Shown in pieces: positions 27,175 through 36,192 of a stretch of 64,000 nt of DNA (positions are counted from its first letter, which is position 1; each line of letters opens with the position of its first letter). Below the pieces are notes generated by a model. It searched no databases. It was not told the DNA's origin and worked only from the letters and a program-made list of their open reading frames with translations. The stretch is from Methylobacterium sp. UNC378MF (GTDB lineage: Bacteria > Pseudomonadota > Alphaproteobacteria > Rhizobiales > Beijerinckiaceae). The stretch is from NCBI RefSeq assembly GCF_900103195.1, contig NZ_FMWU01000002.1, positions 1-64,000 on the forward strand. Direction: 5' to 3'. Position numbers and translations under genes: made by a program.

Positions 27175-29505
27175 GTGATCCGATCCGCGGCGTCGCATCC
27201 GGCCCCGAAGCGCACGTCCCTCACCGCCGCGGCGCTCATCGCCACCGTCGGCGTCGCGCTGGCCGGCCAAGCCGGCCCCGAGGCGTCCGCGACGCCGCCG
27301 GCCTCGCAACCCACACCGCCGGCGACCGATGCCGCCCTCTCGACCGCGCAGGTCCGGGGCGCGCAGGCCGTCAAGGCCGCCGACCCGGTCGCCGCCGACG
27401 CCCTGAAGCTCGACCCGGTCCACGCCTCCGGGAGCGACGACAAGGGCGAGGAGCCGGCCCGGACGCTGCCCGCCGCGGCCTCGGCCTACGCCTCCGCGGA
27501 CCCAGACGCACCCGTGGCCTTCCCGCTGCCCGACGCCGCCGTAACCCCAGCGGCCCCGGTGCCCGAGGTGCCGGATCCGGCCCGGCCCAAAATCTCCGGC
27601 GACACTGACCCGACGCTGCTGCGCGGTGCCATCGACCTCTACCGCAAGGGCCGGGTCGCCGACGGCGACCGGATGCGCGACGGCTTCACCGATCCGGCCG
27701 CGCGGGCGCTGCTCGAATGGGTGGCGATCCGCGCCGGCGCCGGCATCGGCTTCAACCGCACCGTCGCCTTCGTGCGGGCCAATCCGGACTGGCCGGCCGG
27801 CCCGCTGCTGCGCCGCCGGGCCGAGGAGGCGCTGCTCTCCGAGCGGAAATCCCCCGCGACGGTGCGGGCCTTCTTCGCCACGGCGAAGCCGTCGAGCGCG
27901 CCGGGCAAGTTCGCCCTGGCGCTCGCGCTGCGCGCCGACGGCTGCGAGGCCGACGCCGCCGACATGGTCCGCGACCTCTGGCGCACCGAGAGCTTCGGGC
28001 GCAGCCTCGAGGCCAAGGTGCTCGACGCCTTCCCGGACACGCTCACCCGGGTCGACCACCGCTACCGGATGGAGCGGGCGCTCCTGAAGGACGATTGGGA
28101 GAGCGCCGGCCGGGCGGCCGGCTACGCGGGCGGCGCCTATGCCAGCCTCGTGCGCGCCCGCCGGGCCGTGGAGGACAAGTCCTCCGGCGCCGCGGCCGCG
28201 CTCGCCGCGGTGCCGCCGTCGCTGCGCAGCGACGCGTCCTACATCTTCTCCCGGGCGCAGTATTTCCGCCGGGCCGACAAACCCGAGGCCGCCGCCGCCG
28301 TGCTCGCCACGGCGCCGAGCAACCCGGACGTGCTGGTCGACGGCGACGAGTGGTGGGTCGAGCGCCGGATCGTGGCGCGCAAGCTCCTCGACCTCGGCGA
28401 CGCCAGGACCGCCTACGCGGTGGCGAGCCAGCAGGCGGCACGCACGCCCGAGAAGCGGATCGAGGCCGAGTTCCACGCCGGCTGGATCGCCCTGCGCTTC
28501 GCCGGCGATCCGGCGAGCGCCGCGCAGCATTTCGCCCGGATGGCCACCGTCGCGGAGAGCCCGATCTCGGTGGCGCGGGCCGCCTACTGGCAGGGCCGGG
28601 CGGCCGAGGCTTTGGGTCAGGCGGAGGAGGCCAAGCGCTTCTACGAGCGGGCGGCCCTCCAGCCGATCGCCTATTACGGTCAGGTCGCCCGAGCCCGGCT
28701 CGGCCAGACCAGCCTGCCCCTGCGGGCACCCGCGGACCTCGAGGGCGCGGAGCGGCAGGCCTTCGACGGGCGGCTCTCCATCCGCGCCCTGCGCCTGCTC
28801 GGCGAGGCCGGGATCAAGGAGCTGGCCCTGCCGCTCTACATCGACGCCGCCCGGGACCTCTCCGACCCCCGCGAGATCCAGGCGCTCGGCGACCTCGCCA
28901 CCGACATGAAGGACGCCCGCGCCCTGGTGGCGATCGGCAAGCTCGCGGTCCAGCGCGGCCTGCCGCTCGACGCCCACGCCTACCCGACGATCGGGATCCC
29001 CAATTACGAGACTTTCACGGCGGTCCCGCAGGTAGAGCGGGCCATGGTCTACGCCATCGCCCGGCAGGAGAGCCAGTTCGACCCGCGGGCCCAGTCGGGC
29101 GTCGGCGCCCGCGGCCTGATGCAGATGATGCCGGCCACCGCCCAGCGCACCGCCCGCCGTGTCTCGGCCGCGTTCGACGTCGACCGCCTGACCAGCGATC
29201 CCGCCTACTGCGCCAAGCTCGGCCAGGCCCATCTCGGCGAGCTGATGGAGGATTGGCGCGGCTCCTACGTGCTCGCCTTCGCCTCCTACAACGCGGGCGG
29301 CGGCAACGTGAAGAAGTGGATCGACGCCTACGGCGACCCGCGCAAGGGCGACGTCGACGTGATCGACTGGGTGGAGCGCATCCCCTTCACGGAGACGCGC
29401 AACTACGTGCAGCGGGTGATGGAGAACCTGCAGGTCTACCGCTCGCGGCTCGACAGCCGCAGCGCCCTGCTGATCGACGGCGACCTCCACCGCGGCGCGC
29501 GGTAG
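27175..29505 (+). CDS. slt: Soluble lytic murein transglycosylase
   Basis: 776 residues from GTG 27175: an N-terminal hydrophobic/Ala-Pro-rich export segment, a long superhelical (alpha-solenoid) region of short repeats, and a C-terminal SLT lysozyme-like domain. The catalytic glutamate is Glu632 (YAIARQESQFDP), followed by GLMQMMPATA and the YNAGGGNVKKW motif. It cleaves peptidoglycan glycan strands in the periplasm to give 1,6-anhydro ends. The first 130 residues are low in complexity and longer than in E. coli Slt70. Confidence 0.93.
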   Translation: MIRSAASHPAPKRTSLTAAALIATVGVALAGQAGPEASATPPASQPTPPATDAALSTAQVRGAQAVKAADPVAADALKLDPVHASGSDDKGEEPARTLPAAASAYASADPDAPVAFPLPDAAVTPAAPVPEVPDPARPKISGDTDPTLLRGAIDLYRKGRVADGDRMRDGFTDPAARALLEWVAIRAGAGIGFNRTVAFVRANPDWPAGPLLRRRAEEALLSERKSPATVRAFFATAKPSSAPGKFALALALRADGCEADAADMVRDLWRTESFGRSLEAKVLDAFPDTLTRVDHRYRMERALLKDDWESAGRAAGYAGGAYASLVRARRAVEDKSSGAAAALAAVPPSLRSDASYIFSRAQYFRRADKPEAAAAVLATAPSNPDVLVDGDEWWVERRIVARKLLDLGDARTAYAVASQQAARTPEKRIEAEFHAGWIALRFAGDPASAAQHFARMATVAESPISVARAAYWQGRAAEALGQAEEAKRFYERAALQPIAYYGQVARARLGQTSLPLRAPADLEGAERQAFDGRLSIRALRLLGEAGIKELALPLYIDAARDLSDPREIQALGDLATDMKDARALVAIGKLAVQRGLPLDAHAYPTIGIPNYETFTAVPQVERAMVYAIARQESQFDPRAQSGVGARGLMQMMPATAQRTARRVSAAFDVDRLTSDPAYCAKLGQAHLGELMEDWRGSYVLAFASYNAGGGNVKKWIDAYGDPRKGDVDVIDWVERIPFTETRNYVQRVMENLQVYRSRLDSRSALLIDGDLHRGAR

Positions 29506-29517
29506 CGGGCTCCTCAC

Positions 29518-29607
29518 CGTCTTTGCGAGCGGAGCGAAGCAACCCAGTCGCGCCAGACCGCCGGACGTTGTGTTGCCCTAGGTTGCTTCGCTCCGCTCGC
29601 AAAGACG
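29518..29607. repeat. Long inverted repeat (GTCTTTGCGAGC family)
   Basis: A 27-bp arm at 29518-29544 (begins CGTCTTTGCGAGCGGAGC) is matched perfectly by its reverse complement at 29581-29607, with a 36-base spacer. It starts 12 bases after the stop of the transglycosylase gene. Related copies are at 25525-25578 and 42294-42386. Confidence 0.92.
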
Positions 29608-29762
29608 AAGTTCTCAACCTGCAGCCTGCCTCAGGGACGTAACCCACACCCCAGCTCCGCAGCGGCATAGCTTTTGGTTGTGCCTCCGGCGGTTGGCTCC
29701 CTAGAAGATGGGCCGGTCCGCATTGACCGGCTCCCGAGAGCCCGCGCTGCCGAGAGGTTCCC

Positions 29763-30749
29763 ATGCTGCGTTCGAGATTGGGTTTCGCCCTCCTGCTGAG
29801 CACCGCGCTCGCGGCCGGCGCACCGGCCCTGGCCCAGGAGGCCTCCACCGCCGAGCAGACGGTCGACGTGATGAACACGCTGTTCGGCAAGCATCCGGGG
29901 GCGCGGGCCAACCACGCCAAGGGCGTGGTCGCCGAGGGCAGCTTCACCCCGTCGCCCGAGGCGGCGAAGATCAGCAAGGCGTCCCTGTTCAAGGGGCCGG
30001 CGGTGCCGGTGACGATCCGGTTCTCGGACGCCACCGGCGTCCCGACCATTCCGGACGGCGTCGCTGACGCCAACCCGCACGGCCTCGCGCTCAAGTTCAA
30101 GCTGAGCGACGGCTCCGAGATGGACGTCGTCACCAACGCGCTGAAATACTTCCCCGTCGCCACGGGCGAGGAATTCCGCGACCTCCTCAAGGCCGCCGCC
30201 GAGAGCGGCCCGAACGCGGCCCATCCGACCGCGCTGGAGCGTTTCGCCGCCGCCCACCCGGCTGCCGCCACCGCGGGCGGAACCGCCAAGACCCCGTCGA
30301 GCCTTGCCCGGCAGACCTATAACGGCGTCAACGCCTTCATCCTGGTGGACGCCGCCGGCAAGCGGCAGCCGTTCCGGTTCCGCTTCGTGCCGGCGGAGGG
30401 CGAGGAGATCCTCGCCCCCGAGGAGGCGGCCAAGCGCGACCCGAACTTCCTGATGGCCGAGATCGGCCCGCGTGTCGCCAAAACTCCGGCGAAGTTCCGG
30501 ATGCTGGCCCAGCTCGCCGAGCCGGGCGACCCGACCAACAACGCCACCAAGCCCTGGCCGGACGACCGCAAGACCGTCGATCTCGGCACCGTGACGGTGA
30601 GCAAGGTCGTGCCCGACAGCGCCGAGGCCGAGAAGGCGCTGCTGTTCATGCCGAACAACCTGACCGACGGGATCGAGGTCTCGGACGACCCGCTCATCGA
30701 CGCCCGCGTCCAGGCCTACGCGGTCTCGTTCAGCCGCCGCTCCCAGTAG
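29763..30749 (+). CDS. Exported catalase-family (SrpA-like) peroxidase
   Basis: 328 residues with a signal peptide (LGFALLLSTALAAGAPALAQ). It is a small version of the catalase fold, with the distal His51 (ANHAKGVVAEGSF), the GLALKFKL strand, and the proximal haem ligand Tyr319 preceded by Arg315 (RVQAYAVSF). Such 'mini-catalases' related to SrpA use peroxide to oxidise unknown substrates and are about half the length of true catalases. Periplasmic location is inferred from the signal peptide. No partner cytochrome or membrane protein is adjacent. Confidence 0.88.
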   Translation: MLRSRLGFALLLSTALAAGAPALAQEASTAEQTVDVMNTLFGKHPGARANHAKGVVAEGSFTPSPEAAKISKASLFKGPAVPVTIRFSDATGVPTIPDGVADANPHGLALKFKLSDGSEMDVVTNALKYFPVATGEEFRDLLKAAAESGPNAAHPTALERFAAAHPAAATAGGTAKTPSSLARQTYNGVNAFILVDAAGKRQPFRFRFVPAEGEEILAPEEAAKRDPNFLMAEIGPRVAKTPAKFRMLAQLAEPGDPTNNATKPWPDDRKTVDLGTVTVSKVVPDSAEAEKALLFMPNNLTDGIEVSDDPLIDARVQAYAVSFSRRSQ

Positions 30750-30848
30750 CGCGGTCCGGCCGGACGGGATTTCCGGCTCGCGTCCTCATCCTGAGGCGCC
30801 CACCTCTGGATGGGGTCCAGGGTGGGACGTCGCCCGAGTCGGGGCGGA

Positions 30849-31103
30849 TCAGCGGCCCGCCCCGGCCTTCGGGGCGGACGGCGGCTTCGCGCCGCCCGGC
30901 TGGCCCTTGCTCTCGACCGAGCCGGTGCGGGCGCCGTCCTGGGTGGAGCCGGTGCCGCTGAGACCGCCGGCGCCCATGCTGGTTGTGGACGCGCCGGCAT
31001 CCTTGGCGCTCTCGGCCTTGCCCTGGCCCTCGGCGGCGTGAGCGGCCCCCGCCGCGCCGGCGAGGAGGGCGGCGAGCAGCGTCGTACGGGTCAGGATCCT
31101 CAT
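30849..31103 (-). CDS. Exported small low-complexity protein
   Basis: 84 residues with a signal peptide (MRILTRTTLLAALLAGAAGAAHA). The mature part is Gly/Ser/Thr/Lys-rich and seems unstructured (ASTTSMGAGGLSGTGSTQDG). No cysteine. It resembles the small exported proteins at 10-12 kb in style. Function unknown. Confidence 0.6.
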   Translation of the reverse strand: MRILTRTTLLAALLAGAAGAAHAAEGQGKAESAKDAGASTTSMGAGGLSGTGSTQDGARTGSVESKGQPGGAKPPSAPKAGAGR

Positions 31104-31188
31104 GGGGCCTCCGCGGTTCCACCTGCGCCCGGGCGGGCTTGCCGGTCCAACCGGGCGCGCCCGGGAGCGTTCCCGTGAGGACGGGGCG

Positions 31189-31767
31189 TCACCCGTCGGC
31201 GCGGAGGCTCGCGGCGGCGCGGCGGCCCCGCCGCTCCGCGGGATCCTGGAACACCCCCGACCACAGGCCGAGGCGCCGTCCCCAGGCGCGGTCCGCCGCG
31301 GGCGCGTAGTCCGGCGCGACGTCGCGATCGGGCAGGGCGAGGCCCTGCGCCACCATCCAGGCTCCGAGATCCGCCTCGCCGACCCGGCAGAGCGCCGTGT
31401 TCGCGTCACCGCGCGGCTCGCAGGCGACGGAGGCCCCGCCGATCCGCCCGGCCAGGGCCCGGGCGGCGTCCCGGCCGCACGGGTAGGGCCGGTCCTGGGC
31501 ATCCGCGCAGGTCGCGTCGGCTTCCGGCGCGGCGATCCCGAACAGGCTGACCTGGCGCGCGCCGAGGCGCAGCGTCCCGCCGTCGATCACCTGGGCGGGG
31601 CCGCGCAGGATCTCGCCGGCCCGGGCGGGAGCCTGCCAGGACAGGCCGCCCGCCAGGAGCGCGGCGAGGAGCGGCAGGCGCGAGCGGCCGGCCTTGTCGT
31701 CTGGGCAGAGGAGGGTGCCGGCGAGGCCGGCCGCGCAGGCGAGGAGGATACCGACGAAGAGCGACAT
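31189..31767 (-). CDS. Membrane-anchored thermonuclease-like protein
   Basis: 192 residues. An N-terminal hydrophobic segment is followed by a staphylococcal-nuclease-like (TNase) domain (AQVIDGGTLRLG, LFGIAAPEADATC, GRDAARAL, YAPAADRAWGRRLGLW). The motif 'GIAAPE' keeps the Glu of the active site, but the first catalytic Arg position is not clear, so activity is uncertain. Alphaproteobacteria often carry exported proteins of this family with no known role. It is divergent from the PepSY/two-component genes. Confidence 0.75.
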   Translation of the reverse strand: MSLFVGILLACAAGLAGTLLCPDDKAGRSRLPLLAALLAGGLSWQAPARAGEILRGPAQVIDGGTLRLGARQVSLFGIAAPEADATCADAQDRPYPCGRDAARALAGRIGGASVACEPRGDANTALCRVGEADLGAWMVAQGLALPDRDVAPDYAPAADRAWGRRLGLWSGVFQDPAERRGRRAAASLRADG

Positions 31768-31836
31768 GGTCTCAGGTCTCCGGAAACGCTATGGCCGCCC
31801 TTGTGCCGAAGCGCCGCCCCGCGACCCTGACGCCGC

Positions 31837-31854
31837 CTGTCAGCGTCCCGTCAG
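31837..31854 (+). promoter_or_regulatory. Candidate response-regulator box (11-bp direct repeat)
   Basis: CTGTCAG (31837-31843) and CCGTCAG (31848-31854) are spaced 11 bases start to start, the helical-turn spacing of OmpR/PhoB-family operators, and lie 25 bases before the PepSY gene. A surrounding inverted repeat (CCTGACG/CGTCAGG) overlaps it. Autoregulation by the adjacent response regulator would fit. Confidence 0.4.
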
Positions 31855-31879
31855 GCAACCCGCGCTACCGCGTGCCCGC

Positions 31880-32182
31880 ATGACGACCCGCCGTGCCGCC
31901 TTCCTCTGCCTGCTCGCCGCCCTCGCCGGCGCTCCCGCCTGCGCCTCCGAGGATGCCGACCGCGCCCGCCGCGCCCTGGAGAGCGGCGAGATCCGCCCCC
32001 TCGACGCCGTGCTGGCGGCGGCCCGGGCGGCGGTGCCGGGCGACGTCGTGTCCGTCGATCTCAAGCACGACGAGGGGCACTGGCTGTACAAGCTGCGCAT
32101 CCTCGGCGCCGATGGGAAGCGCCGGACCGTGAAGGTCGATGCCGGCACGCTCAGGATCCTGGACGAGGACGACGATGATTGA
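31880..32182 (+). CDS. PepSY-domain exported protein
   Basis: 100 residues: signal peptide (MTTRRAAFLCLLAALAGAPACA), then a single PepSY domain (LDAVLAAARAAVPGDVVSVDLK, YKLRILGADGKRRTVKVDAGTLRIL). PepSY proteins are periplasmic and often precede OmpR-type two-component genes; in those cases they may modulate the kinase sensor. The gap to the response regulator is only 12 bases, so the three genes are very likely one operon. Confidence 0.85.
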   Translation: MTTRRAAFLCLLAALAGAPACASEDADRARRALESGEIRPLDAVLAAARAAVPGDVVSVDLKHDEGHWLYKLRILGADGKRRTVKVDAGTLRILDEDDDD

Positions 32183-32194
32183 GGAGGCTGGGCC

Positions 32195-32863
32195 GTGCGC
32201 GTCCTGATCGTCGAGGACGAGCCGCGCATCGCCGCCGATATCCGGCAGGGGCTGGAGCGGGCCGGCTACGTCGCCGACGTGGTGGCGGACGGCGAGGCGG
32301 CGTGGTTCCGGGCCGAGACCGAGACGTACGACGCCATGGTGCTGGATCTCGGCCTGCCGCGGCTCGACGGGCTCGGCGTGCTGCGCCGCCTGCGCGCCGC
32401 CGACGTCGCCCTGCCGGTCCTGATCCTCACCGCCCGCGATGGCTGGCGCGAGCGCGTCGAGGGTATCGACGCCGGCGCCGACGACTACCTCGCCAAGCCG
32501 TTCCGCATGGAGGAGCTGGTGGCGCGGCTCCGGGCGATCCTGCGGCGCACCGCCGGCCACGCCGCGCCGGTGCTGCGCGTCGGCGCGGTGGAGCTCGACA
32601 CCCGCACCCGCGCGGTCAGCGTCGACGGACGGCCCACGGAGCTGACCGCCCTGGAATACCGGCTGCTGGCCTTCCTGCTGCACCGGCAGGGGCAGGTCGT
32701 TCCGGCCGGCGAGCTGCTCGACCACCTCCACGGGGTCGGGACCGAGCGCGAGGCCAACGCCCTGGAGGCGCTCCTGACCCGCCTGCGCCGCAAGCTCGGG
32801 CCGGGGGTGATCGAGACCCGGCGCGGCCAGGGCTACCTGATTGCCGGACCGGGCGGATCGTGA
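32195..32863 (+). CDS. OmpR-family response regulator
   Basis: 222 residues. N-terminal receiver with acidic Glu7/Asp8, phospho-acceptor Asp51 (MVLDLGLPRLDG) and the conserved Thr/Lys (ILTARD, AKPF), then a C-terminal winged helix (LDTRTRAVSVDGRPTELTALEYRLL, TRRGQGYLIA). The start is GTG 32195. It overlaps the kinase gene by four bases. The receiver resembles the PmrA/QseB/PhoP branch of the family. Confidence 0.94.
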   Translation: MRVLIVEDEPRIAADIRQGLERAGYVADVVADGEAAWFRAETETYDAMVLDLGLPRLDGLGVLRRLRAADVALPVLILTARDGWRERVEGIDAGADDYLAKPFRMEELVARLRAILRRTAGHAAPVLRVGAVELDTRTRAVSVDGRPTELTALEYRLLAFLLHRQGQVVPAGELLDHLHGVGTEREANALEALLTRLRRKLGPGVIETRRGQGYLIAGPGGS

Positions 32864-34203
32864 GGCGCGACTCCCTGCGCCTGCGGCTCGGCCTCGCGGC
32901 GGCCGCGCTGATCGCGCTGGCGCTGGTTCTTGCTGGGATCGGCCTCACGGTGATCCTCGACCGGGTGCTCGATGCCCGCACCATCGAGGATCTGGACCGG
33001 ACCGCCAAGCTCATCGCCGGGCGGGTCGGCCTCGGACCGGACGGGGCGCCGACGCTCTCGCGGGACCTGCCGGACCCGCGCTTCGCCACGCCCTATGGCG
33101 GCCTGTACTGGCAGGTCGAGGCGGGATCGCACCTGCTGCGCTCACGCTCGCTCTGGGACAAGAGCCTCGACCTCGGACACGCCCGCACGGGCGCGCAGGC
33201 CCCCGCCACCCTCGACACGACCGGGCCCGATGGCGGCCGGCTCATCGCGGTGGTGCGGCCGGTCCAGATCGGCGCGCAGGGCTCCGAGACCGCGCTGCGG
33301 GTCGCGGTGGCGGAGGACCGGCGCAGCCTTGCGGCGAGCCGGAGCACGTTCCTGCACCTGCTGATCCCGGCCCTGATCGCCCTGTTCCTCGTGCTGACGC
33401 TGGCGATGGGCCTGTTCGTGCACCGGGCGCTCGGCCCGTTCCGGGTGCTGCAGGCGGAGCTCCTGGCGGTCCATGCCGGGCGGCGGGCGCGGCTGCCGGA
33501 GCACTTCCCCGACGAGGTCCGGCCGCTGGTCGCCGACCTCAACCGGCTGCTCGACGCGCAGGAGCGCGCCCTGATCCGGGCCCGCGACGCCGCCGCCGAC
33601 ATGGCCCACGGCCTCAAGACCCCGCTCGCGGTGCTCGACGCCCTGGCGCGCCGGACCGGGCCGGCCGACCCGACGCTGGCGGCCGAGATCGCCGAGCAGG
33701 CGCGGGCCATGGGCGGGCAGGTGGAGCGGGCGCTGGCCCGGGCGCGGGTCGCGGCCGCGGGCGACCTGCGGCGGCGGTCCTGCCGGGTCGCCCCGGTGGC
33801 GGAGCGCCTCGTCGCGACCCTGCGGCGGCTGCCGGAGGGCGACTCCCTGGAATGGACCGTGGCGGTGCCCGAGACCCTCGCCTATCCGGGTGAGGAGGGC
33901 GAGCTGATGGAGGTGCTGGGCAACCTCCTCGACAATGCCCGCAAGTGGGCGCACCGGCGGGTCCGGATCACCGGGACGGCCGCCGGCCGCCCGGCCCTCG
34001 CCGTCGAGGATGACGGCCCCGGCATGAGCGCCTCGGCCATCGCGGGGATCGGGCGCGGCCAGCGTTGGGACGAGAGCCGGCCGGGCACCGGCTTCGGCAT
34101 CGCCATCGCCCGCGACGTCGCCGAGGCCGCCGGCGCCCAGCTCGATTTCGGCCGCTCGGAGCTGGGCGGCCTGCGGGCGGACCTGCGCTGGCCGGGCGGG
34201 TAG
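32860..34203 (+). CDS. Two-component sensor histidine kinase
   Basis: 447 residues from GTG 32860, overlapping the regulator stop. Two membrane helices (about residues 9-32 and 165-187) flank a periplasmic sensor of about 130 residues. Then HAMP-like linker, HisKA-type helix with phospho-accepting His250 (DMAHGLKTPLAVLDAL), and the ATPase domain (N box EVLGNLLDNARKW, DDGPGM, GTGFGIAIA). The 'HGLKTPL' form is that of the PhoQ/QseC-like group. The signal is unknown; the PepSY neighbour suggests an envelope or metal/antibiotic stress signal. Confidence 0.93.
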   Translation: MRRDSLRLRLGLAAAALIALALVLAGIGLTVILDRVLDARTIEDLDRTAKLIAGRVGLGPDGAPTLSRDLPDPRFATPYGGLYWQVEAGSHLLRSRSLWDKSLDLGHARTGAQAPATLDTTGPDGGRLIAVVRPVQIGAQGSETALRVAVAEDRRSLAASRSTFLHLLIPALIALFLVLTLAMGLFVHRALGPFRVLQAELLAVHAGRRARLPEHFPDEVRPLVADLNRLLDAQERALIRARDAAADMAHGLKTPLAVLDALARRTGPADPTLAAEIAEQARAMGGQVERALARARVAAAGDLRRRSCRVAPVAERLVATLRRLPEGDSLEWTVAVPETLAYPGEEGELMEVLGNLLDNARKWAHRRVRITGTAAGRPALAVEDDGPGMSASAIAGIGRGQRWDESRPGTGFGIAIARDVAEAAGAQLDFGRSELGGLRADLRWPGG

Positions 34204-34236
34204 GGCACCTGGAGCCGCTGGCGCGCGCGACCTGCC

Positions 34237-34258
34237 CCCCTCCCGCTCGGGAGAGGGG
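34237..34258. repeat. Short hairpin repeat (CCCCTCCCG family)
   Basis: CCCCTCCCG and CGGGAGAGGGG form a near-perfect hairpin just after the kinase gene. A perfect copy is at 36534-36557. Confidence 0.65.
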
Positions 34259-34340
34259 ACCCCTCGCCCGGTCCCGGCTCGTCAGCCCGTCCGCAGCCCA
34301 TTGGGCCGCGGACGGCGCCGAATGACCGTGGTCGCGCCGC

Positions 34341-35051
34341 TCACCGCCCCGGCTTCGTCCCCGCGGCGGTCCGGCTCAGCCGCATCAGCCGCGCGCTCAG
34401 GGCACGGGCGCAAGGCCCGGTGCCGCGGCCCTCGGTGGCGATCGTCAGGTCCGGCCGCTCCGGCGGCTCGTAGGGCGCCGAGATGCCGGTGAAGCCCGGG
34501 ATGCGGCCGGCGCGGGCCAGACGGTAGAGGCCCTTCGGGTCCCGCGCCTCGCACAGGCCCAGCGGCGTGTCGACGAACACCTCCAGGAACGGGATGTCGC
34601 CGGCGATCCGGCGGGCCAGCGCCCGGTCGGCCCGGTAGGGCGAGATCAGCGAGACGATCACCACCGTCCCCGCCTCGGCCATCAGCCGCGCCACCTCGGC
34701 GGTCCGCCGGACGTTCTCGGCGCGGTCCTCCGGCGAGAAGGCGAGGTCGGCGTTCAGCCCGTGGCGCAGGTTGTCGCCGTCGAGGACCGCGCTGTGCCGG
34801 CCGCCCGCGACCAGGGTGCGGTCGGCCTCCGCCGCCAGGGTCGACTTGCCGGCCCCCGACAGGCCGGTCAGCCACGCGATCACCGGCACCTGGCCGAGGC
34901 GCGCCCAGCGCGCCTCCCGCGCCTGGAGGGGGTGCCAGGTCACGGGACCCGGAGGGAGGCGAGCTGGGATCGTCTGCGGGATCTTCTGCACGACGCACAT
35001 ATCCACCACCTGGGGCAGCGTTCGCGGAGGCGGCTGCCGGTTCTCGGACAT
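34341..35051 (-). CDS. cysC: Adenylyl-sulfate (APS) kinase
   Basis: Phosphorylates APS with ATP to PAPS, the universal sulfonate donor. 236 residues: P-loop GLSGAGKST (about residue 63), DGDNLRHGLNADL (the APS-binding motif), and the phospho-enzyme serine in VSLISPYRADR. A 50-residue N-terminal extension precedes the kinase domain; starts at 35057 (GTG) and 35000 (ATG) are also possible. It lies 19 bases after the sulfotransferase gene and is very likely co-transcribed. No ATP sulfurylase (cysDN/sat) is in the window. Confidence 0.93.
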   Translation of the reverse strand: MSENRQPPPRTLPQVVDMCVVQKIPQTIPARLPPGPVTWHPLQAREARWARLGQVPVIAWLTGLSGAGKSTLAAEADRTLVAGGRHSAVLDGDNLRHGLNADLAFSPEDRAENVRRTAEVARLMAEAGTVVIVSLISPYRADRALARRIAGDIPFLEVFVDTPLGLCEARDPKGLYRLARAGRIPGFTGISAPYEPPERPDLTIATEGRGTGPCARALSARLMRLSRTAAGTKPGR

Positions 35052-35070
35052 CGACACGGGCGCGCGGCCC

Positions 35071-36192
35071 CTAGGGCACGCGCCAGACCGGGTAGCCGAC
35101 GGCCTCGCCGAGGCGCTCCCGGCACTCCTCCAGGATGTGGGCCGTCCGCCGCCGCCACGCGGGCGGGGACCGGAAGGCGGCCTGCGCCGCCGCCGCGCGC
35201 ACCAGCGCCTCGACCGCGGCCTCCGTCTCCGGCGCGACCGGCCCGGCGGCGAGCTCGTTCGGCGGCGCGGCGGGCGCGGCCGCGATCACCGCATCCCAGG
35301 ACTGCCCCCAGCAGGCGGAGGCGAAGCGCGCGTTCCCGGCTGCGTAGCGCGCCGCGACGCGGGCCAGCCCCTCCGGCGCGTCGCCGCGGAACCGCTCCGC
35401 GTCGAGCCCCCGCGCCCAGGCCCAATCGTCGAGGATATGGCCGAGCAGCCGGCGATGCCCGGTCACCTGCCGGTGCACGCCGAGCCGGTACAGGCGGCGC
35501 GACGCCTCGACCGCGACCGGACCGGAACTCCGGTTCGTGCGGTAGGCGAAGTCGGCCGGGCCGAGGAGCGGCGCGAGGCGCTCGCCCAGGCCGAGCCCGT
35601 CGACGAGCCGCGCCAGCAGCGGCGCGTCGCACCGCCGGTCGCGGTACGGCAGGGCGGTGACGCGCCCCGCGGCGGCGCGGCGCCAGGGCTCGAGCCTTTC
35701 CGCGTAGTCGTAGCGCCGGGACGCGCCCTCGGAGCGCAGGAAGCCCCGGAACGTGCGGCCCTCGGCGACGACCTGCGTCCGCAGGGCGTAGGCCGAGGCC
35801 AGCTGCTCAGCCTGCGGCTTGACCACCAGCGCCGCCTCCAGGGCGAAGCCGCGGCGCGCAAAGAGATCTGCCAAGATCCCGGGAACGCGCCAGAACGGCC
35901 GCTGGACCGCGAAATCCTCGTAGGAGAGCAGGACCGTGTCGGCCGGCGTGGCGGCGAGGATCGCGTCGAGCCGCGCGAGGGCCTCGCGGCGCTCCGCGGC
36001 GCCGCGGCGGCGGTCCAGCGCCTGGCCGAGCCGGTAGTGATTGACGTCGTCGCTGCCGGGGGCGCCCGGCGGCGCGAGGTTCGGGTAGCAGATCCCGACC
36101 GCGGCGAGGCGGGGGCGCAGGCGGGCCAGCACCTCCTGAAACGCGGTGGAGCCGGTTCGCGGCATCCCGATGTGAACGATCGCGCGGCGCAC
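35071..36192 (-). CDS. Sulfotransferase-like protein
   Basis: 373 residues from GTG 36192. The N-terminal HIGMPRTGSTAFQEVLA matches the 5'-phosphosulfate-binding loop (PxxGxT/S) of PAPS-dependent sulfotransferases, here 'PRTGST'. The remaining length is compatible with the family, but I do not see a clear 3'-phosphate-binding motif or identify the acceptor. Cytoplasmic, with no signal peptide. Directly followed by the APS kinase gene, which would supply its co-substrate. The acceptor could be a surface polysaccharide, lipid or small metabolite, but this is not determinable from sequence. Confidence 0.78.
   Translation of the reverse strand: MRRAIVHIGMPRTGSTAFQEVLARLRPRLAAVGICYPNLAPPGAPGSDDVNHYRLGQALDRRRGAAERREALARLDAILAATPADTVLLSYEDFAVQRPFWRVPGILADLFARRGFALEAALVVKPQAEQLASAYALRTQVVAEGRTFRGFLRSEGASRRYDYAERLEPWRRAAAGRVTALPYRDRRCDAPLLARLVDGLGLGERLAPLLGPADFAYRTNRSSGPVAVEASRRLYRLGVHRQVTGHRRLLGHILDDWAWARGLDAERFRGDAPEGLARVAARYAAGNARFASACWGQSWDAVIAAAPAAPPNELAAGPVAPETEAAVEALVRAAAAQAAFRSPPAWRRRTAHILEECRERLGEAVGYPVWRVP

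Noticed and set aside
26971..29517. An 848-codon minus-strand frame opposite the lytic transglycosylase
   Set aside because: Gly/Arg/Asp-rich translation with no motif. It is a shadow of the real plus-strand gene.
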